Below are positions 7,791-15,433 of a DNA stretch of 28,069 nt, one piece after another. The DNA comes from a virus. Every line of letters starts with the position of its first letter. The first letter of the stretch is position 1. The notes under the pieces were generated by a model. The model had not been told where the DNA came from and did no database searches. It saw only the letters and a program-made list of their open reading frames with translations. The DNA lies in IMG/VR virus record IMGVR_UViG_3300025120_009293, positions 1 through 28,069 of that record; one strand, given 5' to 3'. The position numbers and the translations under genes are program-made.

Positions 7791-8185
7791 AAATAAATGA
7801 GTGGGCAGATAATCTAAGTCTTATAGATGAAGGACATGATAAGTTAGCATACCTTGTTGAACTAGCAAGGAAAGAAACTAGTTTACCAGCAGAGCTACGA
7901 ACAAAAGACAGATTAGTGGACGGATGCATGTCACAAATATGGATAGATGTAGGTGTTGTAGAAGATAAAGTAAAAGTATATTACGACAGCGATGCAATGA
8001 TAACAAAAGGTATTACAAGTATTGTTGCAGATTGTTTCTCAGATATTCCAGTTGCAGAAGCAAAGCAACTTACACATGATGACTTTCAAAGTTTAAACAT
8101 TGCACAACTTCTTACGCAACAACGTAGAAATGGATTGGGAAACCTTATAGAAACAATTCGAAAAAAAGTGCATGTGTTGTGCTAA
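7787..8185 (+). CDS. sufE: SufE-like sulfur acceptor protein
   Basis: SufE takes persulfide sulfur from the cysteine desulfurase SufS and passes it to the SufBCD scaffold for Fe-S cluster assembly. The 132-aa product matches the family in length and key signature: RLVDGCMSQIWIDV (residues 42-55), with C47 aligning to the catalytic Cys in the bacterial motif EGCQSQVW. Supporting features are an N-terminal helix followed by a YLVELAR segment, ITKGITSIVADCFSD in the middle, and a C-terminal QRRNGLGNLIETIRKK helix typical of SufE. No SufS is encoded here, so it would act on the host enzyme. It starts in an ATGA overlap with the membrane protein gene and converges with a minus-strand gene, sharing 4 bp. 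Confidence 0.88.
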   Translation: MKINEWADNLSLIDEGHDKLAYLVELARKETSLPAELRTKDRLVDGCMSQIWIDVGVVEDKVKVYYDSDAMITKGITSIVADCFSDIPVAEAKQLTHDDFQSLNIAQLLTQQRRNGLGNLIETIRKKVHVLC

Positions 8186-8934
8186 CGATTAATTAAGTCT
8201 TCGTATAGTCTGTTAAAGTGTTGCTTACGTAACGGACCTTTAAAATCAATTAATATATTAGTAGGGTTTTCTTTTAACCCACCGCCCTTTTTTAATCCCT
8301 TGACATAACGTCCGTATTGAAAGAACTTAACCTTAAGTCCTTTAGACTCATATATTTTAAACCTACTAGAATAATCTTTTTTAAACATATCTAACAGGCC
8401 GTATTTTTTTAACAAAACAGTATAGCTCTGCTGGTCGCCGTACCATGTTTTAATTTTCTCGTCTAACTGATGATATATTTTTAAACGTTGTTTAAAGAAC
8501 TCGTCTATCCTTTTTGCATTATCGTTATTTTTTGCTACTAATACAACAGTATTGTTTACTTGTTCACCGTTCATAAAAATACCTATATCAAAGTTAGGTC
8601 CGTGAAAGAAGTTACTTACATTACTACATATAAGATGATCTGCACCGCATAATACCATTAAGCCTTCATTTTTGTATACATATTCTGTATTACTTTGTGT
8701 AAGGCTTTGCATTATATTCATGTCATTTAAATTACTACGAAATACATTATCAAAATCTAATGTTGTATGTAAGTCTGTAGCAACTTCAAAAATACCTTGT
8801 GGGTTATGTTTCTTATAGGTATTGTACATCAAAGACAATGCATTTTTGTAATCAAAAATGTCATGCATTTCTTTTAATTCATCACCTTCTGATGGAATAT
8901 TTGCGTCTTTATAAAATGGAACTAAACGTATCAT
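8182..8934 (-). CDS. Putative glycosyltransferase
   Basis: The last gene of the five-gene minus-strand operon encodes 250 residues. Features typical of nucleotide-sugar transferases are a hydrophobic strand ending in an acidic motif (LMVLCGADHL, GAD at 97-99), a central FDIGIFMN...NTVVLVAKN segment, YGDQQS (165-170), and a C-terminal ILIDFKGPLRKQHF (227-240), reminiscent of families in which a late Lys or His contacts the nucleotide. I cannot assign a CAZy family. Its start overlaps the aminotransferase stop (ATGA), so both are probably translated together. It most likely transfers the sugar made by the neighbouring enzymes, or a related one. Acceptor and donor are unknown. Confidence 0.7.
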   Translation of the reverse strand: MIRLVPFYKDANIPSEGDELKEMHDIFDYKNALSLMYNTYKKHNPQGIFEVATDLHTTLDFDNVFRSNLNDMNIMQSLTQSNTEYVYKNEGLMVLCGADHLICSNVSNFFHGPNFDIGIFMNGEQVNNTVVLVAKNNDNAKRIDEFFKQRLKIYHQLDEKIKTWYGDQQSYTVLLKKYGLLDMFKKDYSSRFKIYESKGLKVKFFQYGRYVKGLKKGGGLKENPTNILIDFKGPLRKQHFNRLYEDLINR

Positions 8935-9962
8935 ACATATTGTCCTAATACATCTATTACCTTTATAGCATCTACACCTGGATACATAGGTAAACTTAGT
9001 TCTGTATTAGCAATACGTTCTGTTACAGGTAAATGTACACCTGTTTTATGACTGTGAAACTTATGTACAGGTATTGGATAATGTATACCTGTTGCAACTT
9101 TATCATTAGTTTCTTTTCTTACATTATTTCTATCTTCAACTAGAATAGGATATATGTGATAACTGTGGGTTACACCTTTTTTAGTATAACAGTTATTAAA
9201 ATGATCGTTGTATATTTCTGCAATTTTATATTTTTCTTCTAGTATATTGCTGTAGTTTTTTAGTTTTATTTTTAAAAATTCAGCTTGTAAATTACTAAGT
9301 CTATAATTATATCCTAATGAAGTACTATCCCAGGAACGTAGTTCTTTAAGATGTTCTGAAATATCGTTATCGTCAGTAACTATACATCCTGCATCTCCTA
9401 ATGCACCTAAGCCCTTACCTGGGTAAAAACTAAATGTACCTATCTTTCCAAATGTACCAACCTTCTTACCATTAAGTGTACTACCGTGTGCTTGGCTACA
9501 ATCTTCTACTATAGGTATATTGTGTCTATCTGCTATTTCTTTTATAGCAATCATATCGCAAACATTTCCGTATATATGTACTGGTAAAATTGCTTTTGTT
9601 TTGTTTGTAATTTTTAATTCAATTTGAGTCGCATCCATACAGTAAGTAAAAGGATCTACATCTACATAAACAGGTGTTGCTCCACAATAGCGTATAGCTG
9701 ATACTGTTGCTCTAAATGTGTGTGATACTGTTATTACTTCATCACCAGGACCAATACCTAATGCCATTAGTGCCATATGTAAAGCACTTGTACCGCTAGA
9801 AACACCAATACAATTTTTGTTACCATTCCATTCTGCAAAGTCTTCTTCAAATGACTCTGTACCAAACACGTAGTTGCCACTTCTAATAATTTTGTCAGAG
9901 GCTTTACAAAGAGCATCTATACTATCCATATTAATAGCTTCCATGTCATAAAATTTAATCAT
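8931..9962 (-). CDS. DegT/DnrJ/EryC1-family sugar aminotransferase
   Basis: This PLP enzyme puts an amino group on a keto-sugar nucleotide. The 343-aa protein carries the family motifs in order: GVSSGTSALHMAL (53-65), PGDEVITVSHTF, PVHIYGN (127-133), VEDCSQAHG (152-160, with D154 and Q157 for the PLP ring), and FSFYPGKGLGALGDAG with K183 as the Schiff-base lysine. Length is slightly short for the family (about 360-390). The adjacent dehydrogenase and hexapeptide acyltransferase point to a WbpE-like 3-aminotransferase acting on a 3-keto UDP-sugar acid; QdtB/FdtB-like specificity is the alternative. It overlaps the upstream gene by 8 nt and the downstream gene by 4 nt. Confidence 0.93.
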   Translation of the reverse strand: MIKFYDMEAINMDSIDALCKASDKIIRSGNYVFGTESFEEDFAEWNGNKNCIGVSSGTSALHMALMALGIGPGDEVITVSHTFRATVSAIRYCGATPVYVDVDPFTYCMDATQIELKITNKTKAILPVHIYGNVCDMIAIKEIADRHNIPIVEDCSQAHGSTLNGKKVGTFGKIGTFSFYPGKGLGALGDAGCIVTDDNDISEHLKELRSWDSTSLGYNYRLSNLQAEFLKIKLKNYSNILEEKYKIAEIYNDHFNNCYTKKGVTHSYHIYPILVEDRNNVRKETNDKVATGIHYPIPVHKFHSHKTGVHLPVTERIANTELSLPMYPGVDAIKVIDVLGQYV

Positions 9963-10863
9963 ATAGCCACTCCATTGGTTTTATACTATTCGTAATATCA
10001 GTTAACGGTCTTTCTCTAGTTTCAATACTAGTCATCCACGCCTTTGCTCCGTTGGCTAATGCTTCTGTGGTTTTAGTATGCGGTGTTACTATATCACCTA
10101 AACTATTAAAGCTGAAATCTTTATCTATTTCACCTGTATGATATATCTTCAATTTATCATTTTCTAAATCATCATAAACTACACTTGCATCTGAACCGGC
10201 TAATATTATCTGTCTCTTTTTTACAGGACTAACCCAATTACAATTTATACATGCTGTAAATTTATTTGTAAATTTTAAATTAATAATAACTTGATTTGCT
10301 TGATCATTTACATGCGAATTTTTTACAATATGTTTCTCAGCTAATTCTAAATTAGGATACAAATAATTTAATATACTAGTATCGTGAATTGCTAAATCTA
10401 ATGCTACATCAACATCTGGTTGAAATAAACCTAAACTTATACGTTGACTGTCGTAATACAACGGTTTACCTATCTCAAGTTTTTTCATTTTAACAACAGC
10501 AGGATGATAACAAAATGTATGATCTACAAATACTATTTTATTTTTCTTTACAGCGTATGATTTTAAATCGTAAACTTGATTCAATGTTTCGCACACTGGC
10601 TTTTCTATCCACAAGTCTTTACCTGCATCAATGCATTTTATAGCAAGGTCATAATGACTATGTGCTTTTGTTGCAAGTGCTACTGCTTGAACTTTATTGT
10701 GTTTAAGAGCTTCTTCGAGCTTATCGTACATTGTAATATCTGGATATAGTTCTAATGCTGCTAACTGCTTTTCTGGATCCTGTTCACAAATTGCAACTAA
10801 ATTTTTTCCAAAGTTTCTTGCTAAATTTTTACCCCAATATCCGTAACCAACTAATAATATCAT
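9955..10863 (-). CDS. Gfo/Idh/MocA-family sugar dehydrogenase (WbpB-like)
   Basis: It is a predicted NAD-dependent sugar-nucleotide dehydrogenase of 302 aa. The start at 10863 (MILLVGYGYWG) is chosen because it forms an ATGA overlap with the upstream gene and puts the Rossmann motif GYGYWGKN at residues 6-13. Other motifs are WIEKPVC (EKP at 87-89), the usual catalytic-lysine site, and DLAIHDTSILNYL (H160-D161), which resembles the WbpB/WlbA group of 3-dehydrogenases. WbpB oxidises C3 of UDP-GlcNAcA before WbpE transaminates it, and the aminotransferase lies directly downstream. No 6-dehydrogenase (WbpA) is in the window, so the UDP-sugar acid would come from the host or another part of the genome. 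Confidence 0.9.
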   Translation of the reverse strand: MILLVGYGYWGKNLARNFGKNLVAICEQDPEKQLAALELYPDITMYDKLEEALKHNKVQAVALATKAHSHYDLAIKCIDAGKDLWIEKPVCETLNQVYDLKSYAVKKNKIVFVDHTFCYHPAVVKMKKLEIGKPLYYDSQRISLGLFQPDVDVALDLAIHDTSILNYLYPNLELAEKHIVKNSHVNDQANQVIINLKFTNKFTACINCNWVSPVKKRQIILAGSDASVVYDDLENDKLKIYHTGEIDKDFSFNSLGDIVTPHTKTTEALANGAKAWMTSIETRERPLTDITNSIKPMEWLYD

Positions 10864-11555
10864 CTTAAGTATTTTCCTTGAATAGGCCAACGCCATTCTT
10901 TTATTTCATTACGCTTTGCAACTACTACAGTAATCGCACGATTAGGTAAACTTTTTGGAGTTATAGTATTGACATCTAATTCTTTATTTTTTACCCAATA
11001 ACTTCTGTCTAGTATTTCAAATCCATTCCACTCAAATCCGTCTTGATGTGCAAGTGTACAAAAGTTCCAATATCCGTGATTTAGTTTACTTATTGGAGCT
11101 GCTGACATAAACACACCACCTTGTTTAAGTGATTCACATACGTTCTTAAATGCTGTACCAACATTAAAACAATGTTCTAATGTACCTGTATCAATAACAA
11201 TATCATATTGCTGTTTGTGTTCTTCTGCTAGAGGTTCATTTAGATCAACAATTACTTCGAAACCTCTATGATTTACACCATCAAATATTGTAGGTTCAAA
11301 TCCTTGTTCTCTAAGTATCCAAAGCATATCAAAAATTTTTGGTAACGATGCTTTTTTATGCCAGGCTCTAATTTCATCTGGTAGCGGATCTTGTGGAATT
11401 TTATTTGCAAACTTATTACCATGTAATTCAACTAAAGTATTGTAGTCAACTAAGCAATCAGGATATCCTAAACATAATGCTTTTTTAGGCCCTTCAGTTA
11501 GTTGCTCGTCTACAACCTTTTTAAATTTCCTATAATAAAAGTTATCCACACCCAT
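10860..11555 (-). CDS. SAM-dependent methyltransferase-like protein
   Basis: The 231-aa product has the later motifs of class I methyltransferases: YDIVIDTGTLEHCFN (117-131) followed by a helix, LKQGGVFMSAAP (143-154) and a hydrophobic C-terminal part. The first, SAM-binding glycine motif is not canonical: the expected position reads PTIFDGVNHRGFEVIVDLNE, with no GxGxG. The enzyme may bind SAM in a modified way or may have lost activity. It lies inside the sugar operon, overlapping the acyltransferase by one base and the dehydrogenase by four, so O-methylation of a sugar is the natural guess. Confidence 0.75.
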   Translation of the reverse strand: MGVDNFYYRKFKKVVDEQLTEGPKKALCLGYPDCLVDYNTLVELHGNKFANKIPQDPLPDEIRAWHKKASLPKIFDMLWILREQGFEPTIFDGVNHRGFEVIVDLNEPLAEEHKQQYDIVIDTGTLEHCFNVGTAFKNVCESLKQGGVFMSAAPISKLNHGYWNFCTLAHQDGFEWNGFEILDRSYWVKNKELDVNTITPKSLPNRAITVVVAKRNEIKEWRWPIQGKYLR

Positions 11556-11986
11556 TAAACAATCTCTTTCTCTAATTTCTTTGCAGGATTACCTATGTAA
11601 GTTCCTGGTTCTGTTATGTCTTTAGTAACAACTGCACCTGCACCAATTACAACATCGTCGCATACCCTTACAGGCAATAGTGTTGCATTACTACCAATAT
11701 ATACTTTGTTTCCTATACGTGTAGGTAAAAAATCTTTGCTTAATTGTCTATCTTCAAACTTATCATTAGTAAACATTACGCCATGGCCTACAAAACAGTC
11801 ATTACCTATGTATACATTACTACATATAAAACTATGGCTCTGTACTCTGGTGTTTTTACCTATTCTCACATCTGATTGTATTTCCACAAACGGGCCTACA
11901 AACACATTATCATCAAGTGTACACCCGTAAATATTTACAGGTTCAATTATTTTTACACTATCTTTTTTATCTACATCTTTTTGCAT
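11555..11986 (-). CDS. Hexapeptide-repeat sugar N-acyltransferase (WbpD-like)
   Basis: This is a left-handed beta-helix acetyltransferase of 143 aa. Hexapeptide repeats run from about residue 15 to 125 (for example VFVGPFVEIQSDVRIGKN, VYIGSN, VVIGAGAVV), ending with a YIGNPAKKL segment typical of sugar acetyltransferases. The SHSFICSNVYIGNDCFVGHG stretch (50-69), with H68 a candidate catalytic base, and the following VMFTND resemble WbpD/WlbB, which acetylates the 3-amino group left by WbpE. It is the first gene of the minus-strand operon and is preceded by CATAAATA 4 nt before its ATG without a Shine-Dalgarno. Confidence 0.9.
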   Translation of the reverse strand: MQKDVDKKDSVKIIEPVNIYGCTLDDNVFVGPFVEIQSDVRIGKNTRVQSHSFICSNVYIGNDCFVGHGVMFTNDKFEDRQLSKDFLPTRIGNKVYIGSNATLLPVRVCDDVVIGAGAVVTKDITEPGTYIGNPAKKLEKEIV

Positions 11987-11990
11987 ATAG

Positions 11991-11998
11991 TATTTATG
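11991..11998 (-). promoter_or_regulatory. T4-type late promoter (CATAAATA) for the minus-strand sugar operon
   Basis: On the minus strand CATAAATA ends 4 nt before the ATG at 11986. It is the only promoter-like site seen upstream of the five-gene operon and would give a leaderless or nearly leaderless mRNA. Confidence 0.55.
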
Positions 11999-12058
11999 TG
12001 CGTAGTTAATGGCTAAATAATTTTCACACCAAATTGAATAACTATCATTAAGTAGGTA

Positions 12059-12066
12059 TATAAGTA
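12059..12066 (+). promoter_or_regulatory. Late-type promoter variant (TATAAGTA)
   Basis: TATAAGTA differs from TATAAATA at one position and ends 5 nt before ATG 12072. It lies back to back with the minus-strand late-type promoter at 11991-11998, so the 85-bp gap is a divergent promoter region. Confidence 0.45.
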
Positions 12067-12071
12067 ATAGT

Positions 12072-12842
12072 ATGAAAGTAGTATTAGTTACAGGCGGATT
12101 TGATCCACTACACTCAGGGCATTTAGCCTATTTTAAAGAAGCAAAGAAACTCGGCGACAAACTTATTGTTGGTGTGAACAGTGACGAATGGTTAACACGT
12201 AAAAAAGGTAGACCATTTATGCCCTTTCAAGAACGTGTAGCACTAATACAAGAAATGGAAATTATTGACAAAGTAGTTGGGTTTGACGATAGCGACGATT
12301 CAGCGTGTCAAGCAATTTTTCATACGCTAAGTACACACGGAACCATTAAACTAATCTTTGCTAACGGCGGAGACAGAACTAACACTACAACACCTGAGTA
12401 TAAAACATACGGAAATCATCCTCTTGTTGAATTTGCGTTTGGCGTTGGTGGTGAAGATAAAAAGAACTCTAGTAGTTGGATACTAGAAGAATGGAAAGCG
12501 CCTAAGACTGAGCGAACCTGGGGGTATTATAGGGTGATACATGAATACGATAAACATACAAAAGTAAAAGAACTAGCAGTGCCACCTGGCAATAAACTTT
12601 CAATGCAAAGACACGAAAAAAGATCTGAACATTGGTTTGTTGCAGAAGGAACGGCAACTGTTTACACATTAAATGTAGCAACTGATTATGAATTATACGG
12701 TACATTTGATCAACATAAAAGTCTACATATACCACAAGGAATGTGGCATCAGTTAGCAAACGAATCAACAGTACCATTGAAACTTGTTGAAATACAATAT
12801 GGTACTAATTGCGTGGAGGAAGACATTGAACGTACAGCATGA
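12072..12842 (+). CDS. Fusion: cytidylyltransferase-like domain plus ManC-type cupin
   Basis: Residues 1-140 are a HIGH-type nucleotidyltransferase: VTGGFDPLHSGHLAYF with HSGH (14-17), GVNSDEW (34-40) and NGGDR (98-102), as in TagD (glycerol-3-phosphate) and HldE/RfaE2 (heptose-1-phosphate) enzymes. Residues 150-252 form a cupin like the isomerase part of bifunctional mannose-6-phosphate isomerase/GDP-mannose pyrophosphorylases: SMQRHEKRSEHW (177-188) holds candidate metal ligands and HIPQGMWHQLAN (219-230) closes the barrel. The product may activate a sugar or polyol phosphate with CTP and isomerise a related sugar. The real substrates cannot be read from sequence. It is the first plus-strand gene of the glycan island. 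Confidence 0.85.
   Translation: MKVVLVTGGFDPLHSGHLAYFKEAKKLGDKLIVGVNSDEWLTRKKGRPFMPFQERVALIQEMEIIDKVVGFDDSDDSACQAIFHTLSTHGTIKLIFANGGDRTNTTTPEYKTYGNHPLVEFAFGVGGEDKKNSSSWILEEWKAPKTERTWGYYRVIHEYDKHTKVKELAVPPGNKLSMQRHEKRSEHWFVAEGTATVYTLNVATDYELYGTFDQHKSLHIPQGMWHQLANESTVPLKLVEIQYGTNCVEEDIERTA
12815..12819 (+). promoter_or_regulatory. Shine-Dalgarno selecting a TTG start
   Basis: GGAGG lies 6 nt before TTG 12826, inside the end of the previous gene. The other in-frame candidate, ATG 12799, has no such site, so TTG 12826 is preferred. Confidence 0.65.
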
Positions 12843-14544
12843 TTTTTACAGAATCTATATAGGTTACGATAGTAGAGAAGAAATTGCATATGAAGTTGCT
12901 AAACATAGTATACTATCAAATGCAAAAGTACCAAGTAGCATAGAAGTATTGCCTCTTAAATTGGATACACTTAGAGAGAGTGGTCACTATTGGAGACCAA
13001 TAGATGAACTAGGATCAACAGAGTTTACTTTTAGTAGATTCCTTTTACCAGAATTAAATAATTTTGACGGTTGGGCATTGTTTATCGATTGTGACTTTCT
13101 TTTTCAAGCAGATGTAGCAAAGTTGTTTCGATACGCTGATCCTAGGTATGCAGTTATGTGTGCAAAACATGACTATACTCCGCCAGTAGGACAAAAAATG
13201 GATGGTAAACAACAGCATCAATATCCAAGAAAAAACTGGAGTTCAATGGTACTATGGAACTGTGGACACCCTAGTAATAAACAAGTAACAAAAGAATTAA
13301 TTAATGCAGAAGGCACTGAGGGTAAGTTTTTACATAGATTTAGCTGGTTAAGAGACGAAGAAATTGGCGAAATATCATATGAATGGAATTGGCTTGCAGG
13401 CTGGTATCATGAACCAGAAGATGGTAAACCAAAAGCTATTCATTATACAGAAGGCGGACCTTGGTTTAAGGATTACCAAAATTGTGAGTATGCTTTAGAA
13501 TGGATATTAGAAGAAAAGAACTATATAAAGTCAAATAAGAAAGAATCAAAGGCATTTCCAAAGACCGGAACTTGGGATAATTATACAGAGCTTAAAGAAG
13601 ATCTAATGCAAGCAGTTTTAAATTATAGTGTAGATCCGCATAACTATTTTTTAAAAGACACACTGGAAAACATAAAAGAAAAGGTGGAGAAACAAGCGAT
13701 GGGGAATAAAGTTGCAGCAATAAGTAGCGAAGGTGGAATTGGCTACGATAAAAAAGGTCTTCCATATGACAATCTGTTAATTAATTTTATACATGGTAGC
13801 GGTGGCTATCTAAGTGACTGGGATAGAGAATCAAAAACTACAAACACCTTAGTTATAAGAGGCTTAGGCGGCGGCAGTCGGAAAGCTCTTCACCATTGTA
13901 GAGATACAGGTAGGGAATTTTATGCAGTTGATACTGGATACTTTGGTAACGAAAAACACAAAAGGTTACACAGAGCATCACACAACAGTTTACAATGTAT
14001 GACTCCAATTAAAGAACATTCAGTTGATAGAGCTAAAAAGTTTGGTTATAAATTTAAAAAATTTAAAAAAGGATCTAAAATATTAATTTGTCCTCCAAGC
14101 ATAAAAGTTATGGATTATTTTGGACAACCAAATCCTAATGTTTGGACAGAAGACGTAGTTAGACAATTAAGAATACTAACTGATAGACCGATTGAAGTTA
14201 GATTAAAACCTTCAAGAACTGAAAGAGTAACAACGAAAACAATGCAACAAGCACTTGCTGATGATGTACATTGTTTAGTCACTTATAACAGTATAGCAGC
14301 TGTAGAAGCAATGATGGAAGGTAAACCTGCGATCGCATTAGGTCCTAATGCGGCACAACAATTATGTAGTAGCATGTTAAGTGAAGTTGAAAATCCTAAA
14401 ATACCAACATCAGAAGAGATGGATGCATTTATGGCACACCTAGCATATAATATGTTTACAGAAGCAGAGATGAGAGAAGGATACGCATGGAGACAATTAC
14501 ATGAAAATCGTGAGCTACCTGAGTGGAATCCCACCGAAGAATAA
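12826..14544 (+). CDS. Bifunctional glycosyltransferase: GT-A domain plus polysaccharide-transferase-like domain
   Basis: From TTG 12826 the protein has 572 residues, with FYRIYIGYDSREE as the first conserved block. Residues 1-235 form a GT-A fold like GT8-type enzymes, with the metal-binding motif FIDCDF (D88, D90), WSSMVLWNCGHP and HYTEGGPWF (206-214). After a linker, residues 290-572 form a second domain with INFIHGSGGYLSDWD, ILTDRPIEVRLKPSR (450-464), TYNSIAAVEAMMEGKP (486-501) and a C-terminal ENPKIPTSEE block. The same blocks occur in two proteins encoded downstream, and they resemble the KpsC/KpsS-like capsule transferase fold, where a late NS...G.P motif binds the nucleotide sugar. 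It overlaps the upstream gene by 17 nt and the downstream gene by 44 nt. Confidence 0.82.
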   Translation: MNVQHDFYRIYIGYDSREEIAYEVAKHSILSNAKVPSSIEVLPLKLDTLRESGHYWRPIDELGSTEFTFSRFLLPELNNFDGWALFIDCDFLFQADVAKLFRYADPRYAVMCAKHDYTPPVGQKMDGKQQHQYPRKNWSSMVLWNCGHPSNKQVTKELINAEGTEGKFLHRFSWLRDEEIGEISYEWNWLAGWYHEPEDGKPKAIHYTEGGPWFKDYQNCEYALEWILEEKNYIKSNKKESKAFPKTGTWDNYTELKEDLMQAVLNYSVDPHNYFLKDTLENIKEKVEKQAMGNKVAAISSEGGIGYDKKGLPYDNLLINFIHGSGGYLSDWDRESKTTNTLVIRGLGGGSRKALHHCRDTGREFYAVDTGYFGNEKHKRLHRASHNSLQCMTPIKEHSVDRAKKFGYKFKKFKKGSKILICPPSIKVMDYFGQPNPNVWTEDVVRQLRILTDRPIEVRLKPSRTERVTTKTMQQALADDVHCLVTYNSIAAVEAMMEGKPAIALGPNAAQQLCSSMLSEVENPKIPTSEEMDAFMAHLAYNMFTEAEMREGYAWRQLHENRELPEWNPTEE

Positions 14545-15433
14545 TAATTTACAAAAACCTGCAATCTTATATAATTTTATTCATGGTGTAAATCGTTTTG
14601 GCGATACTGGTATAATACATACAGGTTACGATATTATAGATAGTGATGTAGGTGTATTGCAAGGCTTTGTACACGAATCAAGTAAAAATATGCCGCACCT
14701 TAGATTACGCAAAAACGTAATAGATGCACAAAAAGTTAGAGGTGGTAGGACAGTAATTGTAGATAGTAATCTATTTTTATATGCTGATGCTTCTAACACA
14801 CACAACTATCTTCGTTATAGTTATGACGGCGTTTTTCCTGCAACAGGATACTATTTTAATGAAGAAGTTGATCCTACAAGATGGCAAAAAATATCAGCTG
14901 ATCACAATATAAGTCTAAAAGATTATAGAACAACAGGTAAACATATATTACTATGTCTACAACGTAATGGTGGCTGGAGTATGCATGGCATTGATGTAAT
15001 GGATTTCTGTCATGATATAATAAACAAAATAAGAAATTTTACAGATAGACCAATAGTTGTAAGAGGCCATCCTGGTGATAAAAAAGCAGAACAATACTTA
15101 AGATTAAACTATCCAAGAGTATTCATAAGTCCTAAAGGTACTAAGTTACAAAATGATTTGCACGGAGCATGGGCATCAGTAGTATTTAATTCTAGTCCCG
15201 GAGTTGCAAGTTTAATAGAAGGTGTGCCTGTTTTTATGATGGATCCTGATCCAGGATATAGTCAATATTCTGAAATTGCAAACACTAATTTAAAACGTAT
15301 TGAAAATCCAAAACTAAATGATAGACAACAATGGATAGAAAAAATATGTATGAGTCACTGGAAGTTTGATGAATTACTTAGTGGCGAAGCATGGGAGCAT
15401 ATGCGTAAGAGTGTTTACTTACCGGCCCAATAA
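14501..15433 (+). CDS. Polysaccharide-transferase-like protein, paralog of the upstream C-terminal domain
   Basis: The 310-aa product shares a block order with its neighbours: YNFIHGVNRFGDTGIIHTG at the N-terminus, NFTDRPIVVRGHPGD (179-193), VVFNSSPGVASLIEGVP (227-243) and RIENPKLNDRQQW near the end. This looks like a GT-B-type transferase of the capsule class (KpsC/KpsS-like), though the family is not certain. It lacks the GT-A half found in the gene before. GGAG lies about 9 nt before ATG 14501. The 3' end overlaps the convergent glycosyltransferase gene by 19 bp. Confidence 0.78.
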   Translation: MKIVSYLSGIPPKNNNLQKPAILYNFIHGVNRFGDTGIIHTGYDIIDSDVGVLQGFVHESSKNMPHLRLRKNVIDAQKVRGGRTVIVDSNLFLYADASNTHNYLRYSYDGVFPATGYYFNEEVDPTRWQKISADHNISLKDYRTTGKHILLCLQRNGGWSMHGIDVMDFCHDIINKIRNFTDRPIVVRGHPGDKKAEQYLRLNYPRVFISPKGTKLQNDLHGAWASVVFNSSPGVASLIEGVPVFMMDPDPGYSQYSEIANTNLKRIENPKLNDRQQWIEKICMSHWKFDELLSGEAWEHMRKSVYLPAQ

